From the NCBI RefSeq assembly GCF_009905375.1, contig NC_133655.1, positions 163,869,627-163,933,626 of the forward strand: 64,000 bases of DNA, written 5' to 3'. The stretch is from Apium graveolens. Taxonomy: Eukaryota; Streptophyta; Magnoliopsida; Apiales; Apiaceae. The notes beneath the pieces are model-generated. The model searched no databases and was not told the DNA's origin. It saw only the letters and a program-made list of their open reading frames with translations. Of this stretch, positions 1-10,519 are shown one piece after another. Both the position numbers and the translations under genes were made by a program. Numbering within the stretch: the first letter of the stretch is position 1; each line of letters opens with the position of its first letter.

Positions 1-1162
1 CAATAAAACTTCACCTAAATCATACCACATTAGTCCATAACCTCTAAGTTTTTGAACTCAAACAACCACAATCAAGAACTATAATCAAGCTTCAATTACC
101 AAAACACTTCCAAATCAAACCAAACTACTAATAATCATAATCTATGCTTCTCATTCCAAAAAACCAACCATTAAACTTACTAAAACAAATAAAGTAAAGG
201 CTAGGGTTTGAAGTTTATACCTTCCTTGGGAGGTGTTAAGTTGCTAGGAAGCCTTAGGGAGCCTCCTACAAGCTTGATATTTCCAAAGAAATCAAGAACA
301 CAAAGTTAGGCTTCGAAGTTTCTAAAAGTCCGATTATAAGAACTGTAAAAATGAGGGTCTTACCGTGCTTATTTTGACGTGACTTGTGAACAAGAGTTGT
401 AGGCCATCTCAATACCTTTCCAACGAGTTATAGAACACAACATTTGAGTGAGAAATGAAGGAGATACAACAGTTTTAATGTGCTGGTTCTGTTTTGGCCG
501 AGAGCAATGAAAATGGGGGAGGAAATGCTTTTGCTTTCTTGTGTTGGTGGAATAATGTGGTGGATAATGATGGGTTGTATTGATATTTTTCTAGGTTAAT
601 AATAAACAAAGGAGTTAGTGGAAGATGATCTCACCATTTGCCATGTGTTGGTGATTTGTGGTGAGATGAGATCATCCATAGTTAACTAGATAATTAACTA
701 GCCATTCCTTCCTAACTATCACTTGGTTTCTTGTTTGATCAACCATCCACCTGCCTTGCCACTTGCAAAGGTATTTACAAGAGTCGTTATTCATTTCTTT
801 GTCCGGTTATCACTCAATCTCATTGATCGTTTGGTTAAATACCTTAATGGTTTTATTATTTTTAATACCTAAATTAATTCTCCTTTATAATCCTTGAATT
901 TAAAATCCTTCATCTTAATATTAATTCCTTAAATCCCTTAATGCCTGGTGGAAATCTTGGGGAAAAATGAAAGTGCTCGTTTTCGAAATCCGACGGCTTT
1001 TACATACACTTATTTTCTTTATGGAATACTAATACGATCTTAGAATTTCCATAACAGTACTCCTATATATCGTGGTCTGATAATTTTTTCTTAATCAGCA
1101 TTGTCAGCAAAAGTTACTATTCATCCGGGTTTTAAAAATTTCCAAAAATTGGGGTTATTACA
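1..1162 (-). repeat. Ty3-type LTR fragment (U3 end plus part of leader)
   Basis: Read on the minus strand the segment begins TGTAATAACCCC at 1162, a typical start of chromovirus-like Ty3 LTRs, and runs off the left edge. No primer-binding site or polypurine tract adjoins the visible end. It could be a solo LTR or the outer LTR of a larger element. The right flank GGTAC (1163-1167) would be one target-site copy; the other is outside. The segment interrupts the Copia-E extra ORF, so it is younger than Copia-E. An imperfect inverted repeat (627-639 against 658-676, ATGATCTCACCA arms) is present. No coding sequence is seen. Confidence 0.6.
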
Positions 1163-1168
1163 GGTACC

Positions 1169-3036
1169 ATGCAGGATCTATTACTGAGACTGAGGAGAGA
1201 ATCAGATTCTGAAAAGAAGCCGGCCAAGCTGGAAGATAGAGTTCAAGTTATTGAGAATTCAGTTGCCACCCTTCTTCAAAATCAACAGTCTCAGACAAAT
1301 CTTCTCATGCAACTGGCTAAAGCACAAGGCCTAACTCTTCAACTTGATGATAACAAAAAGGGGGAGAGAGAACCAAGTGAGTGGAAGAAAGGACCAAGTG
1401 AGGGGGAGAAACTTCAAGTTCAAATCAGCAAAGTAATTGTACCTTTAATTACTGTCTCCAAGCCACCAGTTGCAGATGGTATAGATCTAATTAAAGCAGG
1501 AGCAACAAATTTGAAAGTTGCTGAGAAAGGAAAGTTGAGTTTAATCAACTGGGATAAGATTGATGAGGAGATACAGAAAAAGTTTGAACTTGTCAAGGAG
1601 CCAGTTAAGTCAGCCATCCATCACTCTCAAGTCAAACAAATCAGTGTGAATGAGATGAGTATGAATTATCTGGAAAGAGGATAATCTTTCTGCATCAAGT
1701 CTACAAAGGCTGAAATAATTCTTAAATCAAGGGCAAACTATCCAAAATCATCTTTGAAGAACCCCTTGGACACTGTGTATGAGACACCCAAGCCTGATGA
1801 GAAGAAGCTTCTGTCAAGATCAATTATCTTCTATAAAGATCCAGCTGATTCAGCTTCAAAAAAAAGAATTGCTAAGATATTCAGAAATGGAAAGGAAATT
1901 TGTGTGGTAGCTGGACATCCACAATTTGCTCAAGCAAAGAGAGAAGAAAAAGCCAGATTAAAGCAGGAAAAGAAGCAAGTTGCTCTAGATGCAAAGAAGA
2001 CTAAACAAAAGAAAGAGCATATTGCTATCTTGGCCAAGCTACAGGCTGTGAATTCATCTCAACAAATTCCCTCACAACCATCTGAAGCTGCTGAATCAAA
2101 GAAGAAAATTGAAGAACAGAAGAAATCTCCAAGAAAGAAAGAATTGGCTAGAAGAACAAAAAGGAAACTGGATATTGTTGATAAAGAATTGGAAGATCAA
2201 TTTCCTAAGGTACCCACACCAGCTACAACTCAAGCATCAAAGCCCTCTGTGGTATTTGAAGATATAAGGGTGGTGGATCCCTACAGGAATATTCATGTTG
2301 AACCTATTGTGCCCAAGGATGAGCCAATAGAGTGGGATAAAATACCAATTCCTGACTTCAGTTTACCAATCCTTAGCAAGCCAAAAAGGACAAAGTCAAG
2401 GGCAGTCAAGAAGTGAAGCTGTCACCTCTCAAATCCAAATTAGTAGTTAAAGCTCAACCCAAAGTCAACAGGGGAGACTACTTGTACTTGTGTGACATCA
2501 AGGAATTTTCTGATCTAAACCTCTATCTGGATGAACTAGATGAAGTGAGGGGAATTGATGCATACAGAAACCTACCTGAAAGGTTAGTGTTCAAGTACAA
2601 AGGAGGAAAGGAGATTGTGTGGCCACTTCACAGGATTCTTCAAGAAAGCCAAGCTGTACTGATTAAAGTTTATTCATCCTTCAAGAACAACTTTGGGTTC
2701 AATGTAACTGCAAGAAGACTAGTATTGAAGAAGATTGAAGAACTGAGTATTAGAGCTAAAGATGCACTCCCAAAGACTCTAATCATCCCATACACAGGGA
2801 GACGAGTACATCTAAGGCCCTACTGGCTGATGGAGTTCATAGATGACAAAGGTGTGAGAAGATTCTTCAGGTTAGAAGACCAATTGAGTATCTCTAGCAA
2901 TGAGACTCTCTTGGAAATGCAAGAAAAGCTAGATCTCTCAGAATCTGATGAACTGGAATTCCACAGGCAGCTCCAAAATCAGATTGATGAAAACAACAGG
3001 AAGCTTGGAAGAAGATCCAGACCTTCAAGAAATTAG
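1169..3036 (+). pseudogene. aORF of Copia-E, C-terminal part
   Basis: Remnant of the additional ORF downstream of pol. Three open stretches (1169-1684, 1685-2416, 2413-3036) are separated by an in-frame TAA at 1682 and a frameshift near 2413. In order they show a coiled-coil-like segment (about residues 15-55), an acidic/lysine-rich linker, a conserved block FYKDPADSASKKRIAKIF followed by GKEICVVAGHPQF, a long charged Lys/Glu region, and a C-terminal block with LRPYWLMEF and GVRRFF. The same blocks in the same order occur in the Copia-C copy (45886-44501, minus), so this is a real protein family. No catalytic motif is recognised. The N-terminal half is cut off by the LTR ending at 1162. Function is unknown; roles as env-like, nucleic-acid-binding or regulatory protein are all open. 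Confidence 0.75.
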
Positions 3037-3210
3037 AAAAATCTGCTCAGGCTAGAGGAGCATCTTGAAATGACTGTGAGCCAAACTTTGTACATTTTAA
3101 TTATTTGAAGCACTTTCAGTCTTATCCACTTATCTTTAAAGCTGTATGTTTAGGATGTTTTGTTATCATCAAGTATCTCTTAATTTATGGCTACAATTCC
3201 AGAAGACATA

Positions 3211-3223
3211 AATTGGGGGAGAT
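3211..3223 (+). promoter_or_regulatory. Polypurine tract of Copia-E
   Basis: AATTGGGGGAGAT lies directly before the LTR start TGTTGTGC. It would prime plus-strand synthesis. The same sequence context precedes the 3' LTRs of Copia-A (31651) and, on the minus strand, Copia-C (44308). Confidence 0.85.
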
Positions 3224-4258
3224 TGTTGTGCATATGTTGTGTACTTGATGATTTCATAAACAAAACATCTAAGTAGATTTTACTTAGTGAAATAATGTAG
3301 CACTCGACGGATAAAAATTATAGTCCCGACGGATAACTCATTATAGTCCTGACGGATGTTAACTTATTATCCATCGAGTGAGTAGCTTATGTAATAATGA
3401 GTCTATAGAACAGTTCTGTATACATCTTTGTATAGATTCTGTAGTAGCCTATAAGTCATGTTGACTTTAACTAGATGTATATAAATGATGTCTTGTAATT
3501 TTGCATAAGTGAAATGAAGTTAAGTGCCAAAATAGCTACCGACGGATGATTAACAAAGCCATCGACGGATGATCAAATGACTATCAACAGATGTTTAATA
3601 TAGCAGTCGACGGATGATCAATGAAGCCATCAACGGATGTTCAGAAAGTCGACGGATGATCATATATCCAACGGATATTCATAAAGTCCAACGGATGATC
3701 ATATAAAGAATTCAAACAGCAGTTGAACAGTGAAAACTGAGCACAGTCGTCGCGATGTATACAAATCTACTGTGGAAGCCCATTAACTGGGTAATAGAGG
3801 ACGAAAAGTAGCAAAGCTTAAGACTGATAGTTTTTATATTTATTCGGTATTTTTGACTTTGTAATCTTGGTAATATATATAAACCAAGAACGTAGCAAAT
3901 AGAAAAAGAGAGAGCTGAAATACAAAAATAGAGAAATCTTTGTAAGCAGAATCCTTAGCATTTCCCTGTATTCTCAGTAGTTCAATTTGTAAGCAGCTGT
4001 GGGCATTCTTGCACAAAGAGTCCTCTCGATATATAATATATATCTCAGGTGGAATTGTTTAAATCCACCAGAAAGTTTTTAAAGACTCTTGTTTTTAATT
4101 ACTTATGTTTTAATCCAATAAAATTTCTATTCCGCATTGTGCTAATCAAAACACTTATATCTATATTCAAGTTGAATTTTTTTTATTTCGAGAAAAAGGT
4201 TCAAGAATTCCATTCAACCCCCTTCTGTAATTCTTGCTATATTGTTAAGGGACTAACA
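3224..4258 (+). repeat. Copia-E 3' LTR
   Basis: Starts TGTTGTGCAT directly after the polypurine tract and ends GGACTAACA. Length is 1,035 bp, close to the Copia-C LTR. It holds a cluster of CGACGGAT-type motifs (3305-3700), a TATATAAA box at 3876-3883 and a CCCCCTTCTGTAATTCTTG block near the 3' end that is shared with Copia-A and Copia-C LTRs. A short ORF at 4049-4270 crosses the LTR edge and is not regarded as a gene. Confidence 0.88.
3305..3700 (+). repeat. Cluster of about 12 CGACGGATGATC-type motifs
   Basis: Copies or near-copies lie at 3305, 3327, 3350, 3366 (inverted), 3540, 3563, 3585, 3608, 3631, 3650, 3669 and 3689. The best-conserved form is CGACGGATGATC. The first and fourth form an inverted pair (CACTCGACGGATAA against TTATCCATCGAGTG). 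The cluster ends about 175 bp upstream of the LTR TATA box, where an enhancer would sit. Spacing is irregular, so this is not a simple satellite. Confidence 0.85.
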
Positions 4259-5954
4259 TACCTTTCATAAACTTTGCATAACTAGGCATCTGCTCGAGAG
4301 CCTCAGCGAAAGGTATGTTGATATGAAGTTTCTTGAACACCTCCAGAAACTTCTCAAATTGCTTGTCCAGCTTTTTCTTCTACAACCTCTTACGAAAAGG
4401 TGGTGGAGGATAGATCTGTTTCTCCCCTGTATTACCCTCAGGAAGAGTATGCTCAACAGTAGTCTTCCTTGGTTCCACTTCTTCATCCTGCTGCTTTGCT
4501 TCTTTCTCAACCCCAGCATTTTCAGTCAACTCTTGAGTTTGTTCAGGATTCGCAACCTTCCCAGACCTCAAAGTGATTGCCTTAACCTGCTCCTTAGCTT
4601 CCCTCTTTCCTGGAACTTCAGTATCATTAGGCAATGTACCAGGTTGATGATTTAGCAAGGCATTGGCAATTTGCCCAATTTGATTTTCCAAGGTCTTGAT
4701 AGAAACAGCTTGGCTCTTGCACATAAGCTTCAAATCCTCTAATTCCGATTTTGCATTTGCATGTTGCAGCTGAAGTTGTTGTCTCGGTGCATACTCCGGT
4801 TGCTGAAAACTAGGGGAGTTGTACTGTTTAGATGGATACTGCTAATAAGGCTGTTGAACCGCATTCTGAGCGTTGCTCCAACTGAAATTTGGATGATTTC
4901 GGTTGTTGGGATGATAGGTAGCTGGCACAGGTTGTTGTGATCACTGGAAGTTGCTCACAAACTAAGCTGATTCACTAGAAATTGCGCACTGATCAGTCTC
5001 ATGGGCTCCAGCACAAAGCTCACAAACACTAGAGATTTGATTAACTCCATAATTCGCCAAGGTGTCCACCTTCATTGTCAAAGCCTTAAGTTGGGCAGCT
5101 ATAGCAGTTGCTGCGTCTAACTCCAGAATTCCTGCTACTTTTCCCTGAGTCAGTCTCTGGGAAGGATTCTGGTACTCATTAGCCGCCATCAGTTCAATAA
5201 GTTCATAAGCTTCATCGTAGCTCTTAGCCCACAAGGCTCCACCTGATGCTACATCAAGCATGGGTCTAGAAGTAGCACCCAATCCATTGTAGAAACAGTT
5301 GCTAATCATCCAATCAGGCATGCCATGGTGTGGGAACTTCCTTAACATCTCCTTATATCGATCCCAAGCCTCACACAGAGATTCTCCAGTTTGTTGAGCA
5401 AACTGAGTAAGAGCATTCCTGATTACGGCAGTCTTCGCCATGGGGAAGAATTTAGTGAGAAACTTTTGAGCAAGATCTTCCTAAGTGGTGATAGACCGTG
5501 CTGGTAGAGAATGTAACCAACACTTAGCTTTGTCCCCCAAAGAGAATGGAAAGAGACGTAGCTTGATAGCATCTTCAGACACATCATTGAACTTGAAAGT
5601 GTCTCAGATCTCGATGAAATCCCTGATATGCATGTTGGGGTCTTCGGTAGGAGAACCCCCAAACTGAACTAAGTTTTGTATCATCTGGATCGTGCTTGAC
5701 TCGATCTCAAAAGTGTTAGCCCTGATGGCTGGTCTAATGATGCTAGACTGAATGTCATTAATCTTACGCTTAGAATAGTCCATCAAAGCCTTCAGATTTT
5801 CTGCTTGATCACCCATAGCTACTACAATTGGCTCTTCAACTTTCTCTTCTTCTTCTACCTTCTTTTTTTCCTCAAAAACTTCCCTACGAACTACCACAAG
5901 TTCTTCCTCAGCTTTATCCAGTGTTCTCTTACGAGTAAGCGAACGCGTATGCAT
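4259..5954 (-). pseudogene. Athila-type gag, interrupted and decayed
   Basis: Capsid-like structural protein remnant. The start at 5954 (MHTRSLTRKR) precedes an acidic coiled stretch. Then come the Athila gag core (conserved words FYNGL, ASGGALW, YELIELMAANEYQNPSQR), a knuckle-like Cys/His cluster (CELCAGAHETDQC, about 5030-4990), a linker with IGQIANAL and PPPPF, and the late motif MPSYAKFMK at the Copia-E junction. Nonsense codons interrupt it at about 5604, 5483 and 4962, and the frame is also lost near 4860 and 4380. The C-terminal end and everything after it are separated by the 4258/4259 junction. It is inactive. Confidence 0.85.
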
Positions 5955-6070
5955 ACACCCTCGCTAGATCACCTGAAATAAAACAAGGAAACAAATAAGT
6001 AACAATGTCCGAGTCAATAAACTTTAACGACCACTGATGGAAAGCACATAAACTAGTAATTAATATTGCA
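5955..6070 (-). other. Athila leader between primer site and gag
   Basis: Short untranslated leader between the primer-binding site and the gag start codon. No other feature was seen. Confidence 0.6.
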
Positions 6071-6089
6071 GTCCCCGATAGCGGCACCA
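6071..6089 (-). promoter_or_regulatory. Primer-binding site, Asp-tRNA type
   Basis: The minus strand reads TGGTGCCGCTATCGGGGAC, close to the Athila/Tat-type site that pairs with the 3' end of Asp tRNA. It lies 6 nt from the LTR edge and has a few mismatches from the usual form, as expected for an old copy. Confidence 0.85.
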
Positions 6090-6095
6090 AAAACT

Positions 6096-7549
6096 TGTCA
6101 GTCGCTAAACACGTGCTAATATTACACGCAAATATATGAATTCGCAAGTAGTATAAGATATAAATTAGATTTGATCCCACAGAGACTGTATTGGTTAACT
6201 ATTTAATTTACGCACCTAAGCAACAATGTTTGGTTATTATTCAATTCTAAGATGATAACAAAGTAAAGTTGTTTATAACTTAGAATTAAACTAATTATTA
6301 TAACTACGAGAATAAGATAGACTGCGTTAATATATATGACAAACATGGGATTCTAACTTCATTGAGTACTTCATTCAATAGCCTTATTGTTCTTAACCTT
6401 AACATGCAATGGTGATAACACTAATCAGACAACACGAAACTGATAAACGCCAACTTTCGTTGCACGAGTACCATTCTACCAGACATCCACAAAAGAGATA
6501 GAAGCTGAATAGGCACCAATTATATTGAGACCCTATATGTCTATAGAATTTGACAACATAACGGTTTAAGCACAAGTTATCTATCTTGATTACATAGAGC
6601 AAGTAAGATGGTTAAAATTATTTATGAATCATGCATAAAAATACATGAACCTATACTAGCATGGCAAGTTCTAAATCCTTATATTCACTTTCGCTTCATT
6701 AAGAATTAACACACTATCTTATAAATTCGCGATGCTCACAAGACGAATACGCACAACCATAACTAAGATATCATACAATCACCACACACTAAGGTATCGA
6801 AACAATTCAACTAAAGAAATCTATAAATAAATCCGCTAGAACCCCATGATAATGATTAGCCCATAATCGAACTCATCGCCAACATGGGTTCCAATGAAAA
6901 TATGATATAGCAAACATAGTCTTTATACGAATAAATAAACCAAAGTACAAACAAGAGTAAAGGTTCAGAAAAATAAGAAATAACCATCCAAATTATAACT
7001 CAAAACAAAGATTTACAAGAATAAACTAGATCGACTTCGCCTTTGTTGAATTGTGCCCAAAAGGTCTCTTACCATCTTCTCCTTGCTTGATGTCTTGATA
7101 TCTCTGAATATCTCTTAAAAAACGACCTAAGTTATGTTTATATAGCAGTCCATGCATCCTAGAAGTCCAGCAATTCGAATTATAAAAGAATCAGGATTTG
7201 TTTATCCCGACCCAGCGCGGCCGCGCGCTTCACCAGCGCGGGCGCGCAAACATCCTGTTCTCCCTGCGCGGCCGCGCGCAACACCAGTGCGGGCATGCCT
7301 GCCTTCTGCCAAAAATTTCTTTTTTCTTCTTTATTCCTTGCATCTTTGAGACAACCTTTCAAGATTTTATTCCAGCACATCCTAAACACCATATTAGCAT
7401 CAAAACAATGCTAATTCACCTGATTCACGAAGTAAAGTCTGAAATGCAAAAACACTTGAAAACACGTTAAAACACAAATAGCTTGAGTACAAATACACCA
7501 AATCAAAGCTTATTAGAGCATAAATAAGTGTCATAAATACCACTTAACA
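6096..7549 (-). repeat. Athila-like 5' LTR
   Basis: Minus strand starts TGTTAAGTGG at 7549 and ends GACTGACA at 6096, giving 1,454 bp with TG...CA ends. It contains a GC-rich mini-repeat (7213-7298). Short ORFs inside it on both strands look incidental. Confidence 0.8.
7213..7298. repeat. GC-rich mini-repeat, four units
   Basis: Four degenerate units related to CAGCGCGGCCGCGCGC lie at about 7213, 7233, 7264 and 7283. They form a small CpG-dense island in otherwise AT-rich DNA inside the Athila LTR. CpG is still dense in the first three units. Confidence 0.8.
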
Positions 7550-7550
7550 A

Positions 7551-9646
7551 CCCAATCTTTAAGGGAAGCTCACAAGAACCTTCAATTCAAAGGATTGAAG
7601 AAGCTTCTAAACCTCCAGTCACACAAGAACCAACAGTTCAAAGTACTGTTGCAGACTCAACATCAAATCCTAACAAGGGGTCATTTCCTGACAAGCAAGC
7701 CATTCCTCACATAAGGTCAATTCCTGAGCATCTATTCCTGATAGAGTAATTCCTGATGAGCTGGTTACCGCTAAAGACAATAAAGGAGCCATTATTGTCA
7801 CTCATTTATCTATTATATCCATGGAATCACACTCTAAAGGTACATTACTTTCTTAATCTTTTTTATCTGATAGCATGATTATAAATAGACATGTTTATAG
7901 GGATACCTCTATTTATATGACTATAGACCACTCTTCTTTGCCCCCTCTTATTTCTTCTATTGCTAGTGAGTTGAGCCTCTCTACTAAGTTTGTGAAAAAA
8001 GATCAAGAGAAAAACATAAATATTGAGAGGCGGTCTCATGTACTGGCAAAATAAGAGGTAGATAAGAGTGATAAAAGTGAGCTAAATATTACTATTGGCA
8101 GTAATATATGTGTGCAAAGTAATGAGATCACTTTAAAAGAAAAGAGAGATTTAGGTATTCTTGGTTCTTTTATTTCAGGTTCATCACATGATACTGGACC
8201 TTCTACATCAAATCCTGTTTTAAAGCTCAAAGGCAAAGTTGATCCAGTTCCTAACTCTATTCCTGATGTTCCTGAAGCATTTAGCAGTGATTCTGATGAT
8301 AATGATAATAATCCTGATGATGCTGCACTCAAAGCTGCATGGAAAGCATATAAAATGTCTAACTTTGGATCTTCATCAGGTCATGCTCCTTTGGATGGTC
8401 TTAGGTCCCATGAATGGAATTATACGTGGAAGTTGCCACATAAAAGCATTTCTTTTGAGGCTGCAAATTTAATTGTTGATCATGCTGTTAAATTGGTCTC
8501 AAATCCTGACATCAAGAATTCTATTAAGGCCAATACTATATTGATCAAGGGCATGAATTCTTCTATCTATTCATTAGAGGAAGCATATACTGATATGAAA
8601 GAGGAAGTTGCATATCTTTCAATCTCTATAGAAGGCACAAATAAGAGCAATGGTTTAGTCAAAAGGATGTTAAGCATGGAGTCTAAGCAAGAGCATATGA
8701 CTAAGAGATTGGCTGCCATTGAAGAACAACAAGCAACAAATCTCAAATTGGATGATATTCTCTCTCTTCTACAAAGTCTAGATGCTAAAAAGGGGGATAT
8801 AGTAGTACCAAAGACAAAATGTGCACTTGAATCAGTTTTGAGGAAAAATGCCATTCCTGATAATGATAGTGATAAACAAGCAAAGAAGACATCTGATGTT
8901 GTGGTAGTTCAGTCTAGAGCTGGTATTCATACATAAACTCAAACCTCCCAGTCAACTCATGTCTCCAAGGATGGTGCTAAGACTGTGAAAACCAAAATAG
9001 TTACTCATTCTCAAATCCTTATGGAAAAGCACCAGTCAGGATCTGCAATTCCTGACAGAGATGAGGTAATAATTGATAACCCTGAAGATGCACATAAATT
9101 TTAAAAGTCTTTCAAAACTAAAGTTGGTGCAAGCATCATTCTTTGTCACAAAGATAGAAGAGTAGAAAAAATATTTGAAAGAAGAGCACTCACCCATCTA
9201 GCTGTTGAATTTCCAGATATGTCACAAGAAGAAATGCTTAAACAATAAGAAGAAATTATGAATCAGATACAAGCATCTAATCAAGGATCTTCTAGAGGAA
9301 AGAGGAAGACTAATGGTAGTAGAAAGGGTGGAAAAAAGATGCAACTATTACCTAAGCCATTGTTCCCTCTCAAAGAAGGCCAAGGTCTAGTGGAATCAGG
9401 ATTAAGGAGATTCCTGAGACTCGGGTTCCTAAACTTCTAATTGATCCTTCATATCTCAATCCTGAACCTAGAAGAAATGCTATTAAGTTGATAAATGATG
9501 ATGCTGATGCTAAAAGTGAAGATATTGACATGCCTATATTGAGGTGATCAAGACAACTACAGATCGAAGCTGCTCCTGTCAACCCAAATTCAAATCCTGA
9601 CAATAGAGTATCAATTCCTAACACAATTCCTGACAGGGGAAATACT
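7551..9646 (+). pseudogene. aORF of Copia-D, central and C-terminal part
   Basis: Decayed reading frame. The longest open part is 8112-8936 (274 codons), continuing in the same frame past stops at about 8934, 9102 and 9246. Sequence upstream to 7551 is also coding-like in shifted frames. It has an acidic Asp/Asn run (about residues 60-70 of the open part), a block around HEWNYTWKLPHKSISF matching the MEWTKKWNESDFIP region of Copia-A, a helical coiled-coil-like stretch (EEAYTDMKEEVAYL; EEQQATNLKLDDILSLL), and a downstream block beginning HKDRRVEKIFERRAL that aligns with YKDPKIQTLDEDIARR of Copia-A. The dipeptide Pro-Asp recurs because the motif AATTCCTGAC reads Ile-Pro-Asp in frame. Function unknown. 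Confidence 0.7.
7675..9635 (+). repeat. Dispersed AATTCCTGAC-type motifs of Copia-D
   Basis: At least a dozen copies or close variants, for example near 7685, 7718, 7734, 7749, 8259, 8501, 8852, 9047, 9411, 9592, 9613 and 9625. Many read Ile-Pro-Asp when in frame. The LTR of this element is not in the window, so its non-coding copies cannot be examined. Confidence 0.7.
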
Positions 9647-9893
9647 TGTTAGTGTTTGTTCCCTAGAGACAACACTATGATGTTTTTTAGTTAAAGACAC
9701 TTGGATTATTAATATTTATGTTCTATTGATTATTCCTTTTATAATTTATTAATTCTTAATATACTACGATATAAATGTTAGATTAAGAAATGTCCTTGGA
9801 ATATGATACGTGAATTCTATATCTCTAAGTATGTGACTTAAAAATGAGATTATGAGAATAGTATTAATATTCCTAAAGGTCCCTAGTCGAGTA
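9647..9893 (+). repeat. Copia-B 5' LTR, first piece
   Basis: Starts TGTTAGTGTTTG and matches the 3' LTR start at 42279 almost base for base, including the CCCTAGAGACAACACTAT block. It is broken at GAGTA (9889-9893), the left target copy of Copia-A, and resumes after 32242. Confidence 0.9.
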
Positions 9894-10466
9894 TGTTAAA
9901 TATATTTGAGATGTCATGTCTAATATATTTCATGTTTAGTTTTCAGATCTTAACAAACAGGAAATATCAGTACTTACTGGAATCAGTACTTATTGGAAGT
10001 CAGAATTTAAGGTTATATCAGAACTAAAGGTTATGTCAGACTTAAGTGCGAGAGGACTTGCAGTTAAGGAAGGAAGCTGATTTACATGATTGAAGATCGA
10101 GACTAAAACAAAATAAGATATGTATGGAAAGAGTTAGAAGATAAGAAGACTTGTATAAGATATCTGATTCATATATTTTAGGAGAAAGAATTATATTCCA
10201 TATCAATTAGAAGTTATCTTGTAACTGTGTACTATATAAACACAGACATAGGTTTACACTATATGTGTTATCATTATTGAGAAACATTATTCATTGTAAC
10301 CTAACAGCTCTTAGTGATATTTGTTCATCACTGAGAGAGAACAATTCCATTGTAATAGAGTTTATTATATTGAATATATATGTTTACTGTTACTTGTGTT
10401 CGAAATTGATTTGATTGTATTAAACATTGTATTCAACCCCCTTCTACAGTGTTGTGTGACCTAACA
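9894..10466 (+). repeat. Copia-A 5' LTR
   Basis: TGTTAAATAT...CCTAACA, 573 bp. It has five motif copies in U3 (9967-10045), a TATATAAA box at 10233-10240 and a CCCCCTTCTACAGTG block near the end. The other LTR has the same length. Confidence 0.93.
9967..10045 (-). repeat. Five tandem TCAGAACTTA motifs in 5' LTR U3
   Basis: Units at 9967, 9983, 10000, 10018 and 10036 with 16-18 bp spacing. Each is TCAGTACTTA or a TCAGAACTTA variant, the reverse complement of the TAAGTTCTGA motif dispersed in the internal region. They end about 190 bp upstream of the TATA box. Three units have drifted relative to the 3' LTR. Confidence 0.85.
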
Positions 10467-10468
10467 AT

Positions 10469-10480
10469 TGGTATCAGAGC
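10469..10480 (+). promoter_or_regulatory. Primer-binding site of Copia-A (initiator-Met tRNA)
   Basis: TGGTATCAGAGC lies 2 nt after the LTR end. It matches the 12 nt commonly paired with initiator methionine tRNA in plant Copia elements. Confidence 0.95.
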
Positions 10481-10519
10481 TTATTTGTAAACACACATAC
10501 AATAAAGATCCAAACAATC

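Larger units (their letters stand above)
1163..4258 (+). mobile_element. Copia-E: 3' part of a Copia element with extra ORF
   Basis: Visible parts in order are the C-terminal part of the additional ORF, a polypurine tract (3211-3223) and a complete 3' LTR (3224-4258). Gag, pol and the 5' LTR lie left of the window beyond the Ty3 LTR. It is the same subfamily as Copia-C at 43223-50935: the extra-ORF proteins align throughout, both LTRs are close to 1,035 bp, and both carry the CGACGGAT motif. It inserted into an Athila-like gag gene. The right flank TACCT (4259-4263) is the expected target duplicate. Confidence 0.88.
4259..7549 (-). mobile_element. Athila-like Ty3 element, 5' part
   Basis: On the minus strand the order is 5' LTR (7549 to 6096), Asp-tRNA-type primer-binding site (6089-6071), leader, and a gag gene cut at 4259 by insertion of Copia-E. 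Pol and the 3' LTR must lie left of the window, beyond Copia-E. The element inserted into Copia-D sequence at 7550. Gag similarity and the primer site support the Athila lineage. Confidence 0.85.
7550..9646 (+). mobile_element. Copia-D fragment (extra ORF region only)
   Basis: Bounded on the left by the Athila LTR and on the right by the Copia-B LTR, both inserted into it. Only part of an additional ORF is present. Its layout resembles the aORF of Copia-A, but its recurrent motif is AATTCCTGAC rather than AAGTTCTGAT, marking a separate subfamily. Its gag, pol and LTRs are not in the window. The right-hand continuation expected after Copia-B is missing at 43223, apparently lost in a deletion. 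Confidence 0.75.

Noticed and set aside
3305..3700. CRISPR-like array of regularly spaced repeats
   Set aside because: Repeats are 10-13 bp, irregularly spaced, degenerate, in a plant LTR; no cas genes.
7180..7470. Overlapping ORFs on both strands in the Athila LTR
   Set aside because: They arise from the GC-rich mini-repeat, which lacks stops in several frames.
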